A stretch of 64,000 bases of DNA from Solirubrobacterales bacterium 67-14 (GCA_001897355.1 MKST01000003.1:151391-215390); one strand, 5' to 3'; shown: positions 43,025 to 52,943, numbered from the stretch's first letter. Program-made: numbers and translations. The notes: generated by a model not told the origin, from the letters alone.

Positions 43025-45172
43025 ATGACCGCGATTCGCCAGAAGAACGTCACTGCTGCGCAGTGGACGGCCAACGGATCGGCCGTTGAAGCCACCGACC
43101 TGACCAAGGAAGAGAACGTCGTCTTCGGCAGCAACGTCTTCTCGATCAAGACGCAGAAGGAACGGCTCCCCGCCGATGTCTTCGATCGGCTCCAGGGCAC
43201 CCTGGAACGCGGTGAGGCCCTGGATGTGGAACTGGCCGACGCGGTCGCCGAGGCGATGAAGGACTGGGCGCTGGAGAACGGCGCCACCCACTACACGCAC
43301 GTCTTCCAGCCGCTGACCGGCCTGACCGCCGAGAAGCACGACTCGTTCTTCAGCCCGACCGACGACGGCGGCTCGATCGCCAGGTTCAAGGGCTCCGAGC
43401 TGATCCAGGGCGAGCCGGACGCCTCCTCCTTCCCCACCGGCGGCATCCGCGCCACCTTCGAGGCGCGCGGCTACACCGCCTGGGATCCGACCAGCCCGGC
43501 CTTCCTGCTGGACAACCCGAACGGCACCCTGCTCTGCATCCCGACCGCCTTCGCCTCCTGGACCGGCGAGGCACTCGACGCCAAGATCCCGCTGCTCCGC
43601 TCGATGGACGCCCTGTCGCGTTCCGCGGTCCGGGCGCTGAAGCTGCTCGGCGACGAGGAGACCTCCCGCGTCGTGACCACGGTCGGCCCCGAGCAGGAGT
43701 ACTTCCTGATCGACGAACAGTACTTCTACGCCCGTCCCGACCTCGTCCTCACCGGCCGCACCCTCTTCGGCGCCCAGCCCGCCAAGGGCCATGAGCTGGA
43801 TGACCACTACTTCGGTGCGATCCCGGAGCGCGTGCTCGCCTACATGATGGATTGCGAAGCCGAACTGGCCAAGCTCGGCGTGCCGATCACCACCCGCCAC
43901 AACGAGGTCGCCCCAGCCCAGTACGAGGTCGCCCCGATGTTCGAGAATTCGAACGTCGGCTCCGATCATCAGCAGCTGCTGATGCAGGTGCTGCAGAGCA
44001 AGGCCCGCAAGTACGGGCTGGTCTGCCTGCTCCACGAGAAGCCCTTCGCCGGCGTCAATGGCTCGGGCAAGCACAACAACTGGTCGATGGGCACCGATAC
44101 CGGCCACAACCTGCTCGACCCGGGCGACACGCCGTCGGAGAACCTCAGCTTCCTGTTCTTCTGCGCCGCAGTCATCCAGGCGGTCGACAAGCACCAGGGC
44201 CTGATGCGGGCGACCGTGGCCAACATCGGCCAGGACCACCGGCTCGGCGCCAACGAGGCCCCTCCGGCCATCATCTCGATCTTCCTCGGTGGCGAGCTGG
44301 AGAAGGTCTTCGGCACCATGGCCGCCGGCGAGGGCGACCCGCATACCCCGGACGAGGTTCTCGACCTCGGCGCCGAGGTGCTGCCGGACCTGCCGATGGA
44401 CGGCGGCGACCGCAACCGCACCTCGCCCTTCGCGTTCACCGGCAACAAGTTCGAGTTCCGGGCGCTCGGCTCGAGCATGTCGCTGGCCTTCACGAACACG
44501 GTGCTGAACACGATCGTCGCCGAGGCGATCGACGAGTTGGCCGACAAGCTGGAAGCGGCCGAGGGCGACGACCTGGCCGCCAAGGTGATCAAGGTGGTGA
44601 CCGACTCCTACGTCGAGAACCAGCGGATCATCTTCGGAGGTGACGGCTACTCCGAGGCGTGGGAGCAGGAGGCCGAGAAGCGCGGCCTGAAGAACCTCCG
44701 CACCACCCCGGATGCGCTGCCCGAGGTGATCGCCCCCTCGACCATCGAGGTGTTCGACAAGTACAACGTGCTGAGCGAACGTGAACTCGAGGCCCGCTAC
44801 GAGGTCTGGGTCGAGCAGTACGCGATGAACGCCAACATCGAGGCGGAGACCGCGGCGACCATCGCCCGCACCCAGATCATCCCGGCCGTCGCCAAGCACC
44901 TGGTGCTGCTCGATGACGCCGACGCCGAGCTGCTCGAGAAGGAGAGCCGCGGCCTCTTCAACGAGCTGGTCGACAAGACGATCGCCCTCGAGGACGCCAA
45001 CGGCTACCCGGACGGGCTCGAGCAAGAGGGCATGGAGCTCGCGATCTACGCTCGCGACCGGCAGCTGACGGCGATGCACGACGTGCGCGTGGTGGCCGAC
45101 AAGCTCGAGCGCATCGTGGCCGACAACTACTGGCCGCTGCCCAAGTACTCGGAGATGATGTTCATCAAGTGA
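43025..45172 (+). CDS. glnN: Glutamine synthetase type III
   Basis: 715 residues, the ~720-residue length of GSIII rather than ~470 of GSI. Start at 43025 has AGGAGGAA upstream. Signature segments are [91 protein letters not shown] and [17 protein letters not shown]. It makes glutamine from glutamate and ammonia with ATP as a double-ring dodecamer. GSIII is best known in Bacteroidetes, cyanobacteria and some Firmicutes. Monocistronic, with a strong terminator. Confidence 0.95.
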   Translation: MTAIRQKNVTAAQWTANGSAVEATDLTKEENVVFGSNVFSIKTQKERLPADVFDRLQGTLERGEALDVELADAVAEAMKDWALENGATHYTHVFQPLTGLTAEKHDSFFSPTDDGGSIARFKGSELIQGEPDASSFPTGGIRATFEARGYTAWDPTSPAFLLDNPNGTLLCIPTAFASWTGEALDAKIPLLRSMDALSRSAVRALKLLGDEETSRVVTTVGPEQEYFLIDEQYFYARPDLVLTGRTLFGAQPAKGHELDDHYFGAIPERVLAYMMDCEAELAKLGVPITTRHNEVAPAQYEVAPMFENSNVGSDHQQLLMQVLQSKARKYGLVCLLHEKPFAGVNGSGKHNNWSMGTDTGHNLLDPGDTPSENLSFLFFCAAVIQAVDKHQGLMRATVANIGQDHRLGANEAPPAIISIFLGGELEKVFGTMAAGEGDPHTPDEVLDLGAEVLPDLPMDGGDRNRTSPFAFTGNKFEFRALGSSMSLAFTNTVLNTIVAEAIDELADKLEAAEGDDLAAKVIKVVTDSYVENQRIIFGGDGYSEAWEQEAEKRGLKNLRTTPDALPEVIAPSTIEVFDKYNVLSERELEARYEVWVEQYAMNANIEAETAATIARTQIIPAVAKHLVLLDDADAELLEKESRGLFNELVDKTIALEDANGYPDGLEQEGMELAIYARDRQLTAMHDVRVVADKLERIVADNYWPLPKYSEMMFIK

Positions 45173-45228
45173 GCCAGCTCACGACACCATCTCCTCCGGC
45201 TTAGAAACCTCGGGGGAAACGAGGAAGC

Positions 45229-45260
45229 AAGAGAAGGGCCCCGGTCGGGGCCCTTCTCTT
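45229..45260. terminator. Bidirectional terminator after glnN
   Basis: AAGAGAAGGGCCCC pairs exactly with GGGGCCCTTCTCTT around GGTC. It lies between converging glnN (+) and the L,D-transpeptidase gene (-). Confidence 0.75.
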
Positions 45261-45271
45261 TGGAGCAGAGT

Positions 45272-46381
45272 TCAGGAGCGGACCACTACGGTGGTCCCCA
45301 TCCGGGCGAAGCGGTAGACGAGCTTTGCTTCCGGGGCGGGAACCCGGACGCAGCCATGCGAGGCTGGGTAGGGCGGCACGTCGGGGTACTCGTGGAAAGC
45401 GATGCCGTTGTTGAAGTAGGAGGCGTAGGGCAGCCAGGTGCTGAACGGGACCGACCAGGACATCAGTTCCTTGCGAAACACCTTGTAACGGCCGGTCGGG
45501 GTCTCGGTTCCGGGACCGCCCGCGGAGACGTGGATGGTCCGAACCGCCCGGCCGTTTCGGACCAGCATCAAGACGCCCTTGCCGATCCGCACCTCCATCA
45601 GCCGCTTCGGGCGTTTTGCGCTCGGCCGGGGTCGCTTGGCCGTTCGCAGGGCGGCCTTGGTCTGCGGCCCCGCCACCCCGTCCCTGGTCAGTCCCTCCCA
45701 GCTCTGGAAAGCCATGACTGCCTGCTGGGTCTGGTAGCCGACGACCCCGTCCACCCCGCTCTGCGGCAGATAGCCGAGGTCGGCCAGCTTCTGCTGGATC
45801 CAGATCCCGTCCGTCTCACGGGTTCCGTACTTTTGACCCTCGCCCGGCGGCGAAGGCTCCTTGTTCGGCTCCGCATAGTCGTCCCGTCCCTTCGGCGCCG
45901 TGACCGCGATCCCGCCGGACTGAACCTTGACCCGGTCGACGCTCTTCAGAGAAGTAAGGGTGTAAGTGACCTGGGCGACCCTTCCCTCCACCGCTTCCTG
46001 CTGTCGACGGGATCGTGCGCTCGGGTCCGCGGGTATCCCGCCGAGAAATTCGCTGGAGAGATCGACCTTCGCTTCGCCGTCACCGGTGACCTCGACGTTG
46101 TCGATGGTGGTCCCTTGTGGGATGTAGGTGCGATCGGCCGGCACGTTCAGCAGGGCCTTGGTCGCCGCTTCCGGCGCGTTGGCGGCCGGAACCTCCTTCG
46201 TCACGGGGTCGAACTGCTCGCCCTCGGTCGAGAAGATCTTGACCTGCTCGGTCGCACCGCCGCTGCCGTTGGTCGAGGCAGCGCCGTCCCCGGAGCCGTC
46301 GTTACCCGACGAACCACAGCCGGCCAGCACGATCAAGCAAGCCGGAACGGCCAAGAGGAGCGAGACTCGGGCGGCGGGCAC
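45272..46381 (-). CDS. Lipoprotein with GerMN, peptidoglycan-binding and L,D-transpeptidase domains
   Basis: 369 residues. Lipobox LAGC at about residue 22 gives a lipid anchor. GerMN domain at about 45-165 (APEAATKALLNVPADRTYIPQGTTIDNVEV). A PG_binding_1 repeat at about 195-255 (IQQKLADLGYLPQSGVDGVVGYQTQQAVMAFQ). A YkuD catalytic domain from about 262 with HEYP and SHGCVRV; Cys344 is the nucleophile. It should make 3-3 cross-links or attach partners to peptidoglycan at the outer face of the membrane. The GerMN plus YkuD combination is uncommon. Confidence 0.88.
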   Translation of the reverse strand: MPAARVSLLLAVPACLIVLAGCGSSGNDGSGDGAASTNGSGGATEQVKIFSTEGEQFDPVTKEVPAANAPEAATKALLNVPADRTYIPQGTTIDNVEVTGDGEAKVDLSSEFLGGIPADPSARSRRQQEAVEGRVAQVTYTLTSLKSVDRVKVQSGGIAVTAPKGRDDYAEPNKEPSPPGEGQKYGTRETDGIWIQQKLADLGYLPQSGVDGVVGYQTQQAVMAFQSWEGLTRDGVAGPQTKAALRTAKRPRPSAKRPKRLMEVRIGKGVLMLVRNGRAVRTIHVSAGGPGTETPTGRYKVFRKELMSWSVPFSTWLPYASYFNNGIAFHEYPDVPPYPASHGCVRVPAPEAKLVYRFARMGTTVVVRS

Positions 46382-46447
46382 GGCGAGATCCTACTCGGCC
46401 CTCCTATTTTGGGGGTGCGTTTGGCTGCGGGGTTTAGGATCAGGGCC

Positions 46448-47554
46448 ATGAGGATGAGGGCAGCTGTTCTGGAGGAGTTTGGTCAACCGCTCGTGGTCCA
46501 GGAGGTCGACCTGGCCGAGCCCAAAGCGGGCGAGGTGCTGGTCCGGCTGGAGGCCTGCGGGGTCTGCCACACCGACATGTACACCGCCTCGGGCGCCGAC
46601 CCCTCCGGGTACGCACCCTGCGTGCTCGGCCACGAGGGCGGCGGGGTCGTCGAGAAGGTCGGCGAGGGCGTCACCTCGGTCGCGCCGGGCGACAAGGTGG
46701 TGACTCTCTTCTCGCCCCAATGCCGCGAATGCGTCCACTGCGTCGATCCTCGGACCAATCTCTGCATGGCGATCCGGGCCGAGCAGAACCTCGGCCACCT
46801 GCCGGATGGAACCACCCGCCTCTCCCGCGACGGCGAGGACATTCGGCACTTCATGGGCACCTCCACCTTCGCCGAGTACACGGTCATGCCGGAGATCGCC
46901 CTGGCCAAGATCAACCCGGAGGCGCCCCTCGACCACGCCTGCCTGTTCGCCTGCGGCCTCTCGACCGGCCTCGGGGCAGCGATGTACACGGCCAAGGTCG
47001 AGCCCGGCACCACCTGCGTCGTCTTCGGGGCCGGGATGGTCGGCCTCGGCGCGGTCGCCGGCTGTCGCCTGATGGGCGCCGACCGGATCGTCTGCGTCGA
47101 CCTTTCCGACGAGCGGCTCGAGCTGGCCAAGGGCCAGGGGGCGACCGACCTCTACAAGGCCGACGAGAACACGGTCCAGTGGATCCTCGACGAGACCGGC
47201 GGCTTCGGCGCCGACTACACCTTCGAGGCGACCGGCCTGGTCAACGTGATGCAGCAGGCGGTCGAATCGGCCCGCATGGCCTGGGGCCTCTGCACGATCG
47301 CCGGCGTGGCCGGCAAGGGCGAGACCCTCGACATCATCCCCCGCTGGCTGATCCAGGGCCGCCGCGTCGCCGGGTCTTCCTTCGGCGGGGTCAAGGGCCG
47401 CGACCAGGTGCCGGAGCTGGTCGATCGATACCTCGCCGGCGAGATCGACGTCGATCCCTTCCTCTCCCACCGGATCACCCTCGACGAGGTGAACAAGGGC
47501 TTCGACCTGATGGAAGAGCAGAACGGCATCCGCAGCGTGATCGAATTCAATTGA
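46448..47554 (+). CDS. mscR: Zinc alcohol dehydrogenase, mycothiol-dependent formaldehyde dehydrogenase type
   Basis: 368 residues from the ATG at 46448. Zinc-ADH motifs: CGVCHTDMY and GHEGGGVV (catalytic zinc), CRECVHCVDPRTNLC (structural zinc), and GAGMVGLGAVAG for NAD binding with the family Asp in IVCVDLSDERL. The class III-like layout plus a metallo-beta-lactamase gene 67 bases downstream mirrors the mycobacterial mscR pair, which oxidises S-hydroxymethyl-mycothiol and reduces S-nitrosomycothiol. The cofactor assignment rests on this context; a general alcohol dehydrogenase remains possible. Confidence 0.78.
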   Translation: MRMRAAVLEEFGQPLVVQEVDLAEPKAGEVLVRLEACGVCHTDMYTASGADPSGYAPCVLGHEGGGVVEKVGEGVTSVAPGDKVVTLFSPQCRECVHCVDPRTNLCMAIRAEQNLGHLPDGTTRLSRDGEDIRHFMGTSTFAEYTVMPEIALAKINPEAPLDHACLFACGLSTGLGAAMYTAKVEPGTTCVVFGAGMVGLGAVAGCRLMGADRIVCVDLSDERLELAKGQGATDLYKADENTVQWILDETGGFGADYTFEATGLVNVMQQAVESARMAWGLCTIAGVAGKGETLDIIPRWLIQGRRVAGSSFGGVKGRDQVPELVDRYLAGEIDVDPFLSHRITLDEVNKGFDLMEEQNGIRSVIEFN

Positions 47555-47621
47555 GAAGATCCAGCCACCGCCCGATGCGAACCGTGGCCACAGCACCGGC
47601 CCGACCCCGAAAGGAACACGA

Positions 47622-48371
47622 ATGATCATCCAGCGAGTCGAGTCGCCCGAATGGCTCTCCAACGCCTACCTCGTCTGCGACGAGCCGGGTGGCCACGGCG
47701 TCCTGGTCGACGGCAACGGGGTCATCGAGCCGCTGCTGGAGCGGGTCGACCGTGAGGGCATCACCCTCACCCACATCCTGCTGACCCACGACCACTGGGA
47801 CCACGTGGTTGACCTGCGCGAGGTCGCCGACCGTTACGGGGTGCCGATCCTGGCCAGCCAGAAGACGGCGGACATCGTCGACTTCAAGGTCGACCAGATC
47901 GTCGAGGACGGCGACGAGACGATCTCGGGCGACTTGACGATCGAGTGGATCGCGACTCCCGGCCACGCCGATGGCCACATGGCCTTGCTGATCAACGGCA
48001 CCGACGTGATCACCGCCGACGTGATCTTCAAGGGCACGGTCGGCGGTACCGTCGCCCCCGGCGAGACCGGGTTCACCGAACTGAAGAGCTCGATCATGGA
48101 CCGGTTGATGACCCTGCCCCCGGAGACCCGAATCCACCCCGGTCACCGCGAACCTTCGACCGTGGCGGAGGAATGGGAGAACAACCCGTTCATCCGGGTT
48201 TGGCGGGGTCTCGACGAAGAAGGCGACGAGCCCTGCGAGGTCAACAACTTCGGCTCGGCCACCCTGGTCCTCTGGGCACCGGACTACGACGGCACCAACA
48301 AGGCCTGGGTCCGGCTGCCGGACGGCACCGACCTGATCACCGGCGGTTCCCAGGTCGTGAGCCGCGGCTAA
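47622..48371 (+). CDS. Metallo-beta-lactamase fold hydrolase, likely S-formylmycothiol hydrolase
   Basis: 249 residues. THDHWDHV is the HxHxDH metal motif, ATPGHADGHMAL carries the next His, VITADVIF the bridging Asp, and RIHPGHREPST the last His, so a full dinuclear site is present. Placed 67 bases after mscR on the same strand. In mycothiol users this partner is thought to release formate from the oxidised thiol adduct. Fold is certain; substrate is inferred from the neighbour. Confidence 0.82.
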   Translation: MIIQRVESPEWLSNAYLVCDEPGGHGVLVDGNGVIEPLLERVDREGITLTHILLTHDHWDHVVDLREVADRYGVPILASQKTADIVDFKVDQIVEDGDETISGDLTIEWIATPGHADGHMALLINGTDVITADVIFKGTVGGTVAPGETGFTELKSSIMDRLMTLPPETRIHPGHREPSTVAEEWENNPFIRVWRGLDEEGDEPCEVNNFGSATLVLWAPDYDGTNKAWVRLPDGTDLITGGSQVVSRG

Positions 48372-48386
48372 CCAGAGGGCGGCGGG

Positions 48387-49601
48387 CTAGGGCCGCAATC
48401 GGAGGCGGCGAAAGGCACCGGTGAAGGCGCCGGCCTCGGTCAGGCCACCGAGGCCGAGCAGGGCACCGATCCCGAGGGCCGCCTTGGCACCATCGGGGAT
48501 CCCTCCCCCGCCCTTCGATTCAGGCTCGGCCGCACCGGCCTCCGGCTCGCCGGTCGCGGGGGTGTCGGTGGTCGGGATCACGGTCGCCGTCGTGGTCGGG
48601 TCGATCAACTGACCGGTCACCGTCTGGCCGCTGTCATCGGCGACCGGCTGGTCCTGCTTCTTCTCGTCCGGTTCCGGGCTCAAGGGAGAGGGCGATCCGG
48701 TCGAGGGGCTCCCGGTGCCGGGCCCGCTGCCGTCGTCGTAGTAGTAGTCGCCGGGGACATAGCCGGGGTCATAGGTGCTGGAATCGTCTTCGTTGGAATC
48801 GTCCTGATCCCTCGGCTTTTCCTTCTTCGGCTTCTTCTTGGCCTTGCCGACGGTGACCTTCACCAGCTTGTAACCCTGGGTACGGCTGGTGGCGTCCGCG
48901 AAAACGGCCACCTGATAGCTGCCCGCCTTGGGGAAAGTGAAGCTGAACTGGTTACCGCTCGAAACGGTTCCCGACTTGCTGACCGGACCGTTGATATTCC
49001 AGGAGAGTTTGACCTTGGATGATCCGGTGTTGGCCACCATGATCTTGAAGGATTGGCTGTCTCCGGCCTTCAGCGAGAGCGGACCGGAGGGAGTCACCTC
49101 GACCTGCAGCGTCGAGCTGGAGCTCGGAATGAAAACCTCCGGGTCGTAGTCAGCGAAGACCCAAACCTGCCCACCCGGCTGCCACATGCTGGTCTCGCCA
49201 CCGCTGTTCAGGAAGTAGATCGGCAGCTTACCGTCGTGCGACTTGCTGGCAACCTGGGACTGGTTCACCTTCAGGTTGCCGACGCTGCCCGGTCGCGATA
49301 CTTCCACCGCAGCATCGAAGTTGTTGATATCGAAGGCTCCACTGGTCCTCTCCTGAGCGTAGAGAAGCACCTTCCGCAGCGGCCAGCCTTTCGTCGTCCC
49401 CTGCCCAGGCACGCTCTGGCTCGGACTGCCGATGTCATTCAGGTTGAATTCAGTCGACGAAGCGACAGTGGTTCCCTGAACCTTGACCAGACCGGGGGTG
49501 GCCGCCGCCTCGGCGGCAGCAGAACAGATCAGCGGGGCAAAACAGGCAAGCACAAACGTCACGACGAGGCGAATCCAGATGTCGTCGCGTCGGCCGACCA
49601 T
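48387..49601 (-). CDS. Surface-anchored protein in the haem operon
   Basis: 404 residues. Signal peptide ending near AAEAAA, an N-terminal domain (VKVQGTTVASSTEFNLNDIG...), an Ig/PKD-like domain at about 160-255 (LQVEVTPSGPLSLKAGDSQSFKIMVANTGSSKVKLSWNI, FPKAGSYQVAVFAD), an acidic Asp/Ser/Pro stalk, and a C-terminal hydrophobic helix followed by RRLRLRP as stop-transfer. Its start overlaps the upstream HtaA gene's stop (TGATG), so it belongs to the haem operon. Role unknown: possible wall-spanning scaffold or haem relay. Confidence 0.65.
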   Translation of the reverse strand: MVGRRDDIWIRLVVTFVLACFAPLICSAAAEAAATPGLVKVQGTTVASSTEFNLNDIGSPSQSVPGQGTTKGWPLRKVLLYAQERTSGAFDINNFDAAVEVSRPGSVGNLKVNQSQVASKSHDGKLPIYFLNSGGETSMWQPGGQVWVFADYDPEVFIPSSSSTLQVEVTPSGPLSLKAGDSQSFKIMVANTGSSKVKLSWNINGPVSKSGTVSSGNQFSFTFPKAGSYQVAVFADATSRTQGYKLVKVTVGKAKKKPKKEKPRDQDDSNEDDSSTYDPGYVPGDYYYDDGSGPGTGSPSTGSPSPLSPEPDEKKQDQPVADDSGQTVTGQLIDPTTTATVIPTTDTPATGEPEAGAAEPESKGGGGIPDGAKAALGIGALLGLGGLTEAGAFTGAFRRLRLRP

Positions 49602-50887
49602 CAGCTCCCGTTTGCGTAGGTGAAGGTGAGGGTGAATGCGCCGAAGGGGTCGTCGGGCTGGTAGAAGTTGGCGAAGATCCCCTTGGATGCTTCGGGAATG
49701 ACCCCGGGGATCTTCTCGTAGTGGACCGTGGTCGTCCCGTCGCCGTTGTCAGTGATGCTGTGGGACTCGGCCTGGGACGGGAGCAGCTTCGTGACCACCG
49801 CACGTTGGGTCGGGATCTCCGAGTTGTCGGTTCCCGTGACCTCGAAGATCAGCCGGGAGTTCGCGTCATCGCCGATCTCGACCTCGGGATTGGAGACGAT
49901 GAAGTTGATGCCGTGCTCGCAGTATGCGAACCCGACCGTCCCGGTGCCTTTGACCAGCGTGTCCTCGGGCCCGTCGACACCCTCCGGGCGGGTCCAGCCG
50001 GAAGCGAAGGGGAAGTTGAACGAATAGACGAGGTTGTTGCTGCCGGCCGGAGGGTCGGCGGTCGCACCGTCGGCGACCCGGGTGCCTTCGCCGGAGGCGA
50101 CGTAGTTGATGAAGCTGTCGCGGACGTACCACTTGATCGCCGTGGCCGCCGCAATCGACTTGGCCCCGCCCGGCTCGGCCTTGACCGGTGGCACCTCGGG
50201 CACGTCGACGGTCGGATCCTCCGCCTCGGTCACCTTGTACAGCGAGTACAGGTTGAAGTAACCCCAGGCCGTCCTGGGCTTCAGCCGCTGGCGCTTGGTC
50301 AGTCGCAGACGCCGGTTGAGCAGCTTCGCCGCCTTCGCGCTCAGCCGGGCCTGGCCGACCCGGGAAAGCTCCCCGGTCTCCGACTTGAAGACCCGTTTGC
50401 CACCCTTGACCGCGAGGAAGTCGATCTGCTTGCCACCGAGCTTGGCCCGCAGCCGGGCGGGCTTGCCCGCCGCACTGACCACGGACAGGCCACCGACCGT
50501 GACGGAGCGGCCCTTGTGGGTCAGCTTGACGGCTCCCTTGAGGTCGACCCGGGCGGCAGCGCCGTACTTGACGGCCTTGACCGGGTAGGTCGGACGACCG
50601 GTCAGGTTGTTGGCCGGCTTGACCAGCTTCTGGCGAATCCCGCTGCGTTTCCAGGCCTTGCGGGTCGCCTTGACCGGGGTCAGGCTGAGCTGGCCCTCGA
50701 GGTCGATCGTCGGCCCGGTCGGCTTGGTCGCCTCACAGGGCTCCAGCGTCGCCGCCCCGGCCGGGGCCGGACCGGCCCCGAGGCCGACCAGAACCGCCAG
50801 CAGAACCGCGACGAGGGCGAACCCCGAAAGGGCCGCCCTCGTCGTTTGCGGATTGCCCGCGGAATATGAGGCCGAAGGCCTCGGCAA
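49601..50887 (-). CDS. HtaA-domain secreted protein (haem binding)
   Basis: 428 residues from a TTG at 50887. Signal peptide ends near GAATLEP. Residues about 45-215 resemble the Lys-rich repeat region of the next HtaA protein (VTVGGLSVVSAAGKPARLRAKLGG). From about 240 the HtaA domain is clear: IKWYVRDSFINYVASGEGT, VYSFNFPFASG, TVGFAYCEHGINFIVSNPEVEIGDDANSRLIFEV. HtaA domains bind haem through Tyr and His at the surface of corynebacteria and relatives. No C-terminal membrane anchor is obvious. Five bases after the larger HtaA gene. Confidence 0.82.
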   Translation of the reverse strand: MPRPSASYSAGNPQTTRAALSGFALVAVLLAVLVGLGAGPAPAGAATLEPCEATKPTGPTIDLEGQLSLTPVKATRKAWKRSGIRQKLVKPANNLTGRPTYPVKAVKYGAAARVDLKGAVKLTHKGRSVTVGGLSVVSAAGKPARLRAKLGGKQIDFLAVKGGKRVFKSETGELSRVGQARLSAKAAKLLNRRLRLTKRQRLKPRTAWGYFNLYSLYKVTEAEDPTVDVPEVPPVKAEPGGAKSIAAATAIKWYVRDSFINYVASGEGTRVADGATADPPAGSNNLVYSFNFPFASGWTRPEGVDGPEDTLVKGTGTVGFAYCEHGINFIVSNPEVEIGDDANSRLIFEVTGTDNSEIPTQRAVVTKLLPSQAESHSITDNGDGTTTVHYEKIPGVIPEASKGIFANFYQPDDPFGAFTLTFTYANGS

Positions 50888-50892
50888 CTTCC

Positions 50893-52857
50893 CTACTCCG
50901 TCTCCAGCGAGATGGTGATCGGGTCGAGCTCAGTTCCTTCCGTGAGGTTCCCGAATGGAGCAGCTTCGGAGCTGACCTTCGCCGGAATCGCACTCCATGT
51001 GACCGAGCCTGATCCGTACGATGGATCGATTCCGCTCAGGTCCAGATCGGCTAGGTCGACGCGCTGGGTGGTCTGCCACGGTCCCGGAACCGGGGTGACC
51101 CCGTTGCCATTGGTGTTCTGGCTGAGATCGGCGACGATGCGGGAATTCGCACCGTCGATCACCACGGTCGGATTCGAAAGAGCCACCCAAAATCCGTGCC
51201 CTGACTTGCAGAACATCGCGGTGCCGGTGCCGTTGATGATCGCTTGGTCGTCGTCGGCGGCAGCCGTGTTGGCGGCGTACTGGCCGGTCCCAACCGGGAA
51301 CGAGAACCCAAGCGGCACATTCGGGGGAATCGGGTTGCTGATTACCGAAGCACCGTCGAGCCCGTTGATCGTGCCGGGCGGCGGCGAAAGCATGACGTAG
51401 TTTCGGAAATCGCTCCTGAAGCCCCAGTCGAGCGTGTCGGTCGATGTGGTGGCGGGAACGGCGCCATTCAGTGCAGGAAGCGGTGAGGCGTCAGGCCACG
51501 AGTTGTTCGAGATGCCAGCCACCGGTACGCCGCACTCGGTGTTGTACTGGTCCTCTACGCCAGTCAGCTGCTCGGCCGAGGACACCTCGACCGTGACCGG
51601 ATCGAGGACGGTGCCCGCCGGGTAGAAGGACGAGCACTTGTCGAGCTCGCCGGCGCCACAGACGGCCTGTGAACCTTCGGCTGTGAGGGTGGCCGGAGCG
51701 TCGGTCCACTTCTCGATGCTGCCGGTGTCCCCGTTGACGCGGGAGACCCTGGACACGTCCAGGCTGGCGATCGTGACCCGCTGGGTCGGGATCCAGTTGC
51801 CGCTCAGGTTGTTGTCGACGTCGCCGTCGATGCGGGAGTTGGCTCCGTCGATGACGATGGTCGGGTTCGAGATCGCGACCCGGAAACCGTGCGGCTTGTT
51901 GCAGAACAGCGCGGTGCCGGTGCCCTCGAGGACGGCCTTGTCATCGGCCAGGTTGGCCGGGGTGCCGTTGTCGGTGTAACGGAAGCCCGAGGCCGGGAAC
52001 TCGAAGCCGGAGTAGGTCGGCGCGGCGCCGGTGGTGCTGGCGCCGTCGAGGGCGAAGATCGAGCCACCGGCGATGTTGGTGATGTAGTTGCGGAAAGAGC
52101 TCTTGAAGCCCCAGGCCAGGTTGGCCGGGCCGGTCGCGCCGGCGTCACTAGTGAACTGAGGCAGGGCACCGGCCGGGGTGATGCTGCCGGGGACCTTGAC
52201 GACCGCGTCCACGTCGCACTGGGCGAGGTAGGGGTCGACGATCTCACAGCCTTCCGCGTTCGGGTCGGCCTCGCAGGGGTCGACCGGGGTCTTGCTAGCG
52301 ACCTTCAGGTTGATCGAGAAGGTTCCCAGCTTGCCCTTCGGGGCCTTCTTGAGCTTGAGCGCCTTGCGAACCTGCTTGGCCGCCTTGGCCGTGAGGACCA
52401 GCTTGGCCCCGTTCAGCTTGGCGGTGCGGCCGGACTTGTCCAGCTTGGCCTTGCCGGTCGCCTTGAAGACGTTGACCTTCTTGCCCTTGAGCTTGCCCTG
52501 GACCACGGCGCGTTTGGCGTAGATCGAGACCGTGAGGCCGGTGACCTTGACCTGACGCTTGCCGCTGGCCAGCTTGATACCGCCAGCGATGCCGCTGCGG
52601 ACCACGCTGTTGAAGCCGCCCTGCTTGAGCTTCGCGGTGACCTTGGCCCCCTTGCCGAAGCGCTTGGCGACCTTGGCCGGCTTGATCGCGCTGACCTTGC
52701 CCGCCTTGCCGGAGGTCAGGTTGAAGGTGGCGGTGCCGGAAGTGACGTCGGCCGCGCTGGCGGACCCCAGGTTGAAACCGACGAGAAGCAGCGCGAACGC
52801 GGACAGGACAGTGAGGGCTGCCAGATAGCCGCGAGAGGCGACGTGGGACGAACTCAT
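50893..52857 (-). CDS. Secreted protein with two HtaA haem-binding domains
   Basis: 654 residues from the ATG at 52857 with AAGGAG upstream. Signal peptide ends near SASAA. A Lys/Ala-rich N-terminal region (about 40-195) is followed by two HtaA domains: NLAWGFKSSFRNYITNIAGGSIFALDGAS...GTGTALFCNKPHGFRVAISNPTIVIDGANSRI, and TLDWGFRSDFRNYVMLSPPPGTINGLDGAS...GTGTAMFCKSGHGFWVALSNPTVVIDGANSRIV. Each keeps the Tyr of RNY, a Cys and the His of HGF. It probably captures haem outside and hands it to the HmuT-type protein. Two iron-box-like sites lie just upstream. Confidence 0.87.
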   Translation of the reverse strand: MSSSHVASRGYLAALTVLSAFALLLVGFNLGSASAADVTSGTATFNLTSGKAGKVSAIKPAKVAKRFGKGAKVTAKLKQGGFNSVVRSGIAGGIKLASGKRQVKVTGLTVSIYAKRAVVQGKLKGKKVNVFKATGKAKLDKSGRTAKLNGAKLVLTAKAAKQVRKALKLKKAPKGKLGTFSINLKVASKTPVDPCEADPNAEGCEIVDPYLAQCDVDAVVKVPGSITPAGALPQFTSDAGATGPANLAWGFKSSFRNYITNIAGGSIFALDGASTTGAAPTYSGFEFPASGFRYTDNGTPANLADDKAVLEGTGTALFCNKPHGFRVAISNPTIVIDGANSRIDGDVDNNLSGNWIPTQRVTIASLDVSRVSRVNGDTGSIEKWTDAPATLTAEGSQAVCGAGELDKCSSFYPAGTVLDPVTVEVSSAEQLTGVEDQYNTECGVPVAGISNNSWPDASPLPALNGAVPATTSTDTLDWGFRSDFRNYVMLSPPPGTINGLDGASVISNPIPPNVPLGFSFPVGTGQYAANTAAADDDQAIINGTGTAMFCKSGHGFWVALSNPTVVIDGANSRIVADLSQNTNGNGVTPVPGPWQTTQRVDLADLDLSGIDPSYGSGSVTWSAIPAKVSSEAAPFGNLTEGTELDPITISLETE

Positions 52858-52905
52858 GGTGCTGAAACTCCTTGAGAGGTTTGAGAAAGAGGGTGAAGCA
52901 GTGAA

Positions 52906-52919
52906 TTAGGTCTGCCTTA
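52906..52919. promoter_or_regulatory. IdeR/DtxR-like box candidate upstream of the HtaA operon
   Basis: TTAGG-TCTG-CCTTA, 49 bases upstream of the HtaA start. It follows the inner TTAGG-N4-CCTAA layout of the DtxR/IdeR consensus with one mismatch in the second arm. Confidence 0.45.
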
Positions 52920-52943
52920 GAAATCCACACTAACAGGATTGGG

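Noticed and set aside
42800..45079. Minus-strand open frame extending the M23 peptidase gene to 1092 codons
   Set aside because: It is antisense to glutamine synthetase and shows only reverse-frame, low-information composition; the peptidase has its own start at 42799 with a membrane anchor.
45260..46447. Plus-strand extension upstream of the alcohol dehydrogenase
   Set aside because: The extension is antisense to the L,D-transpeptidase; the dehydrogenase family starts at the ATG at 46448.
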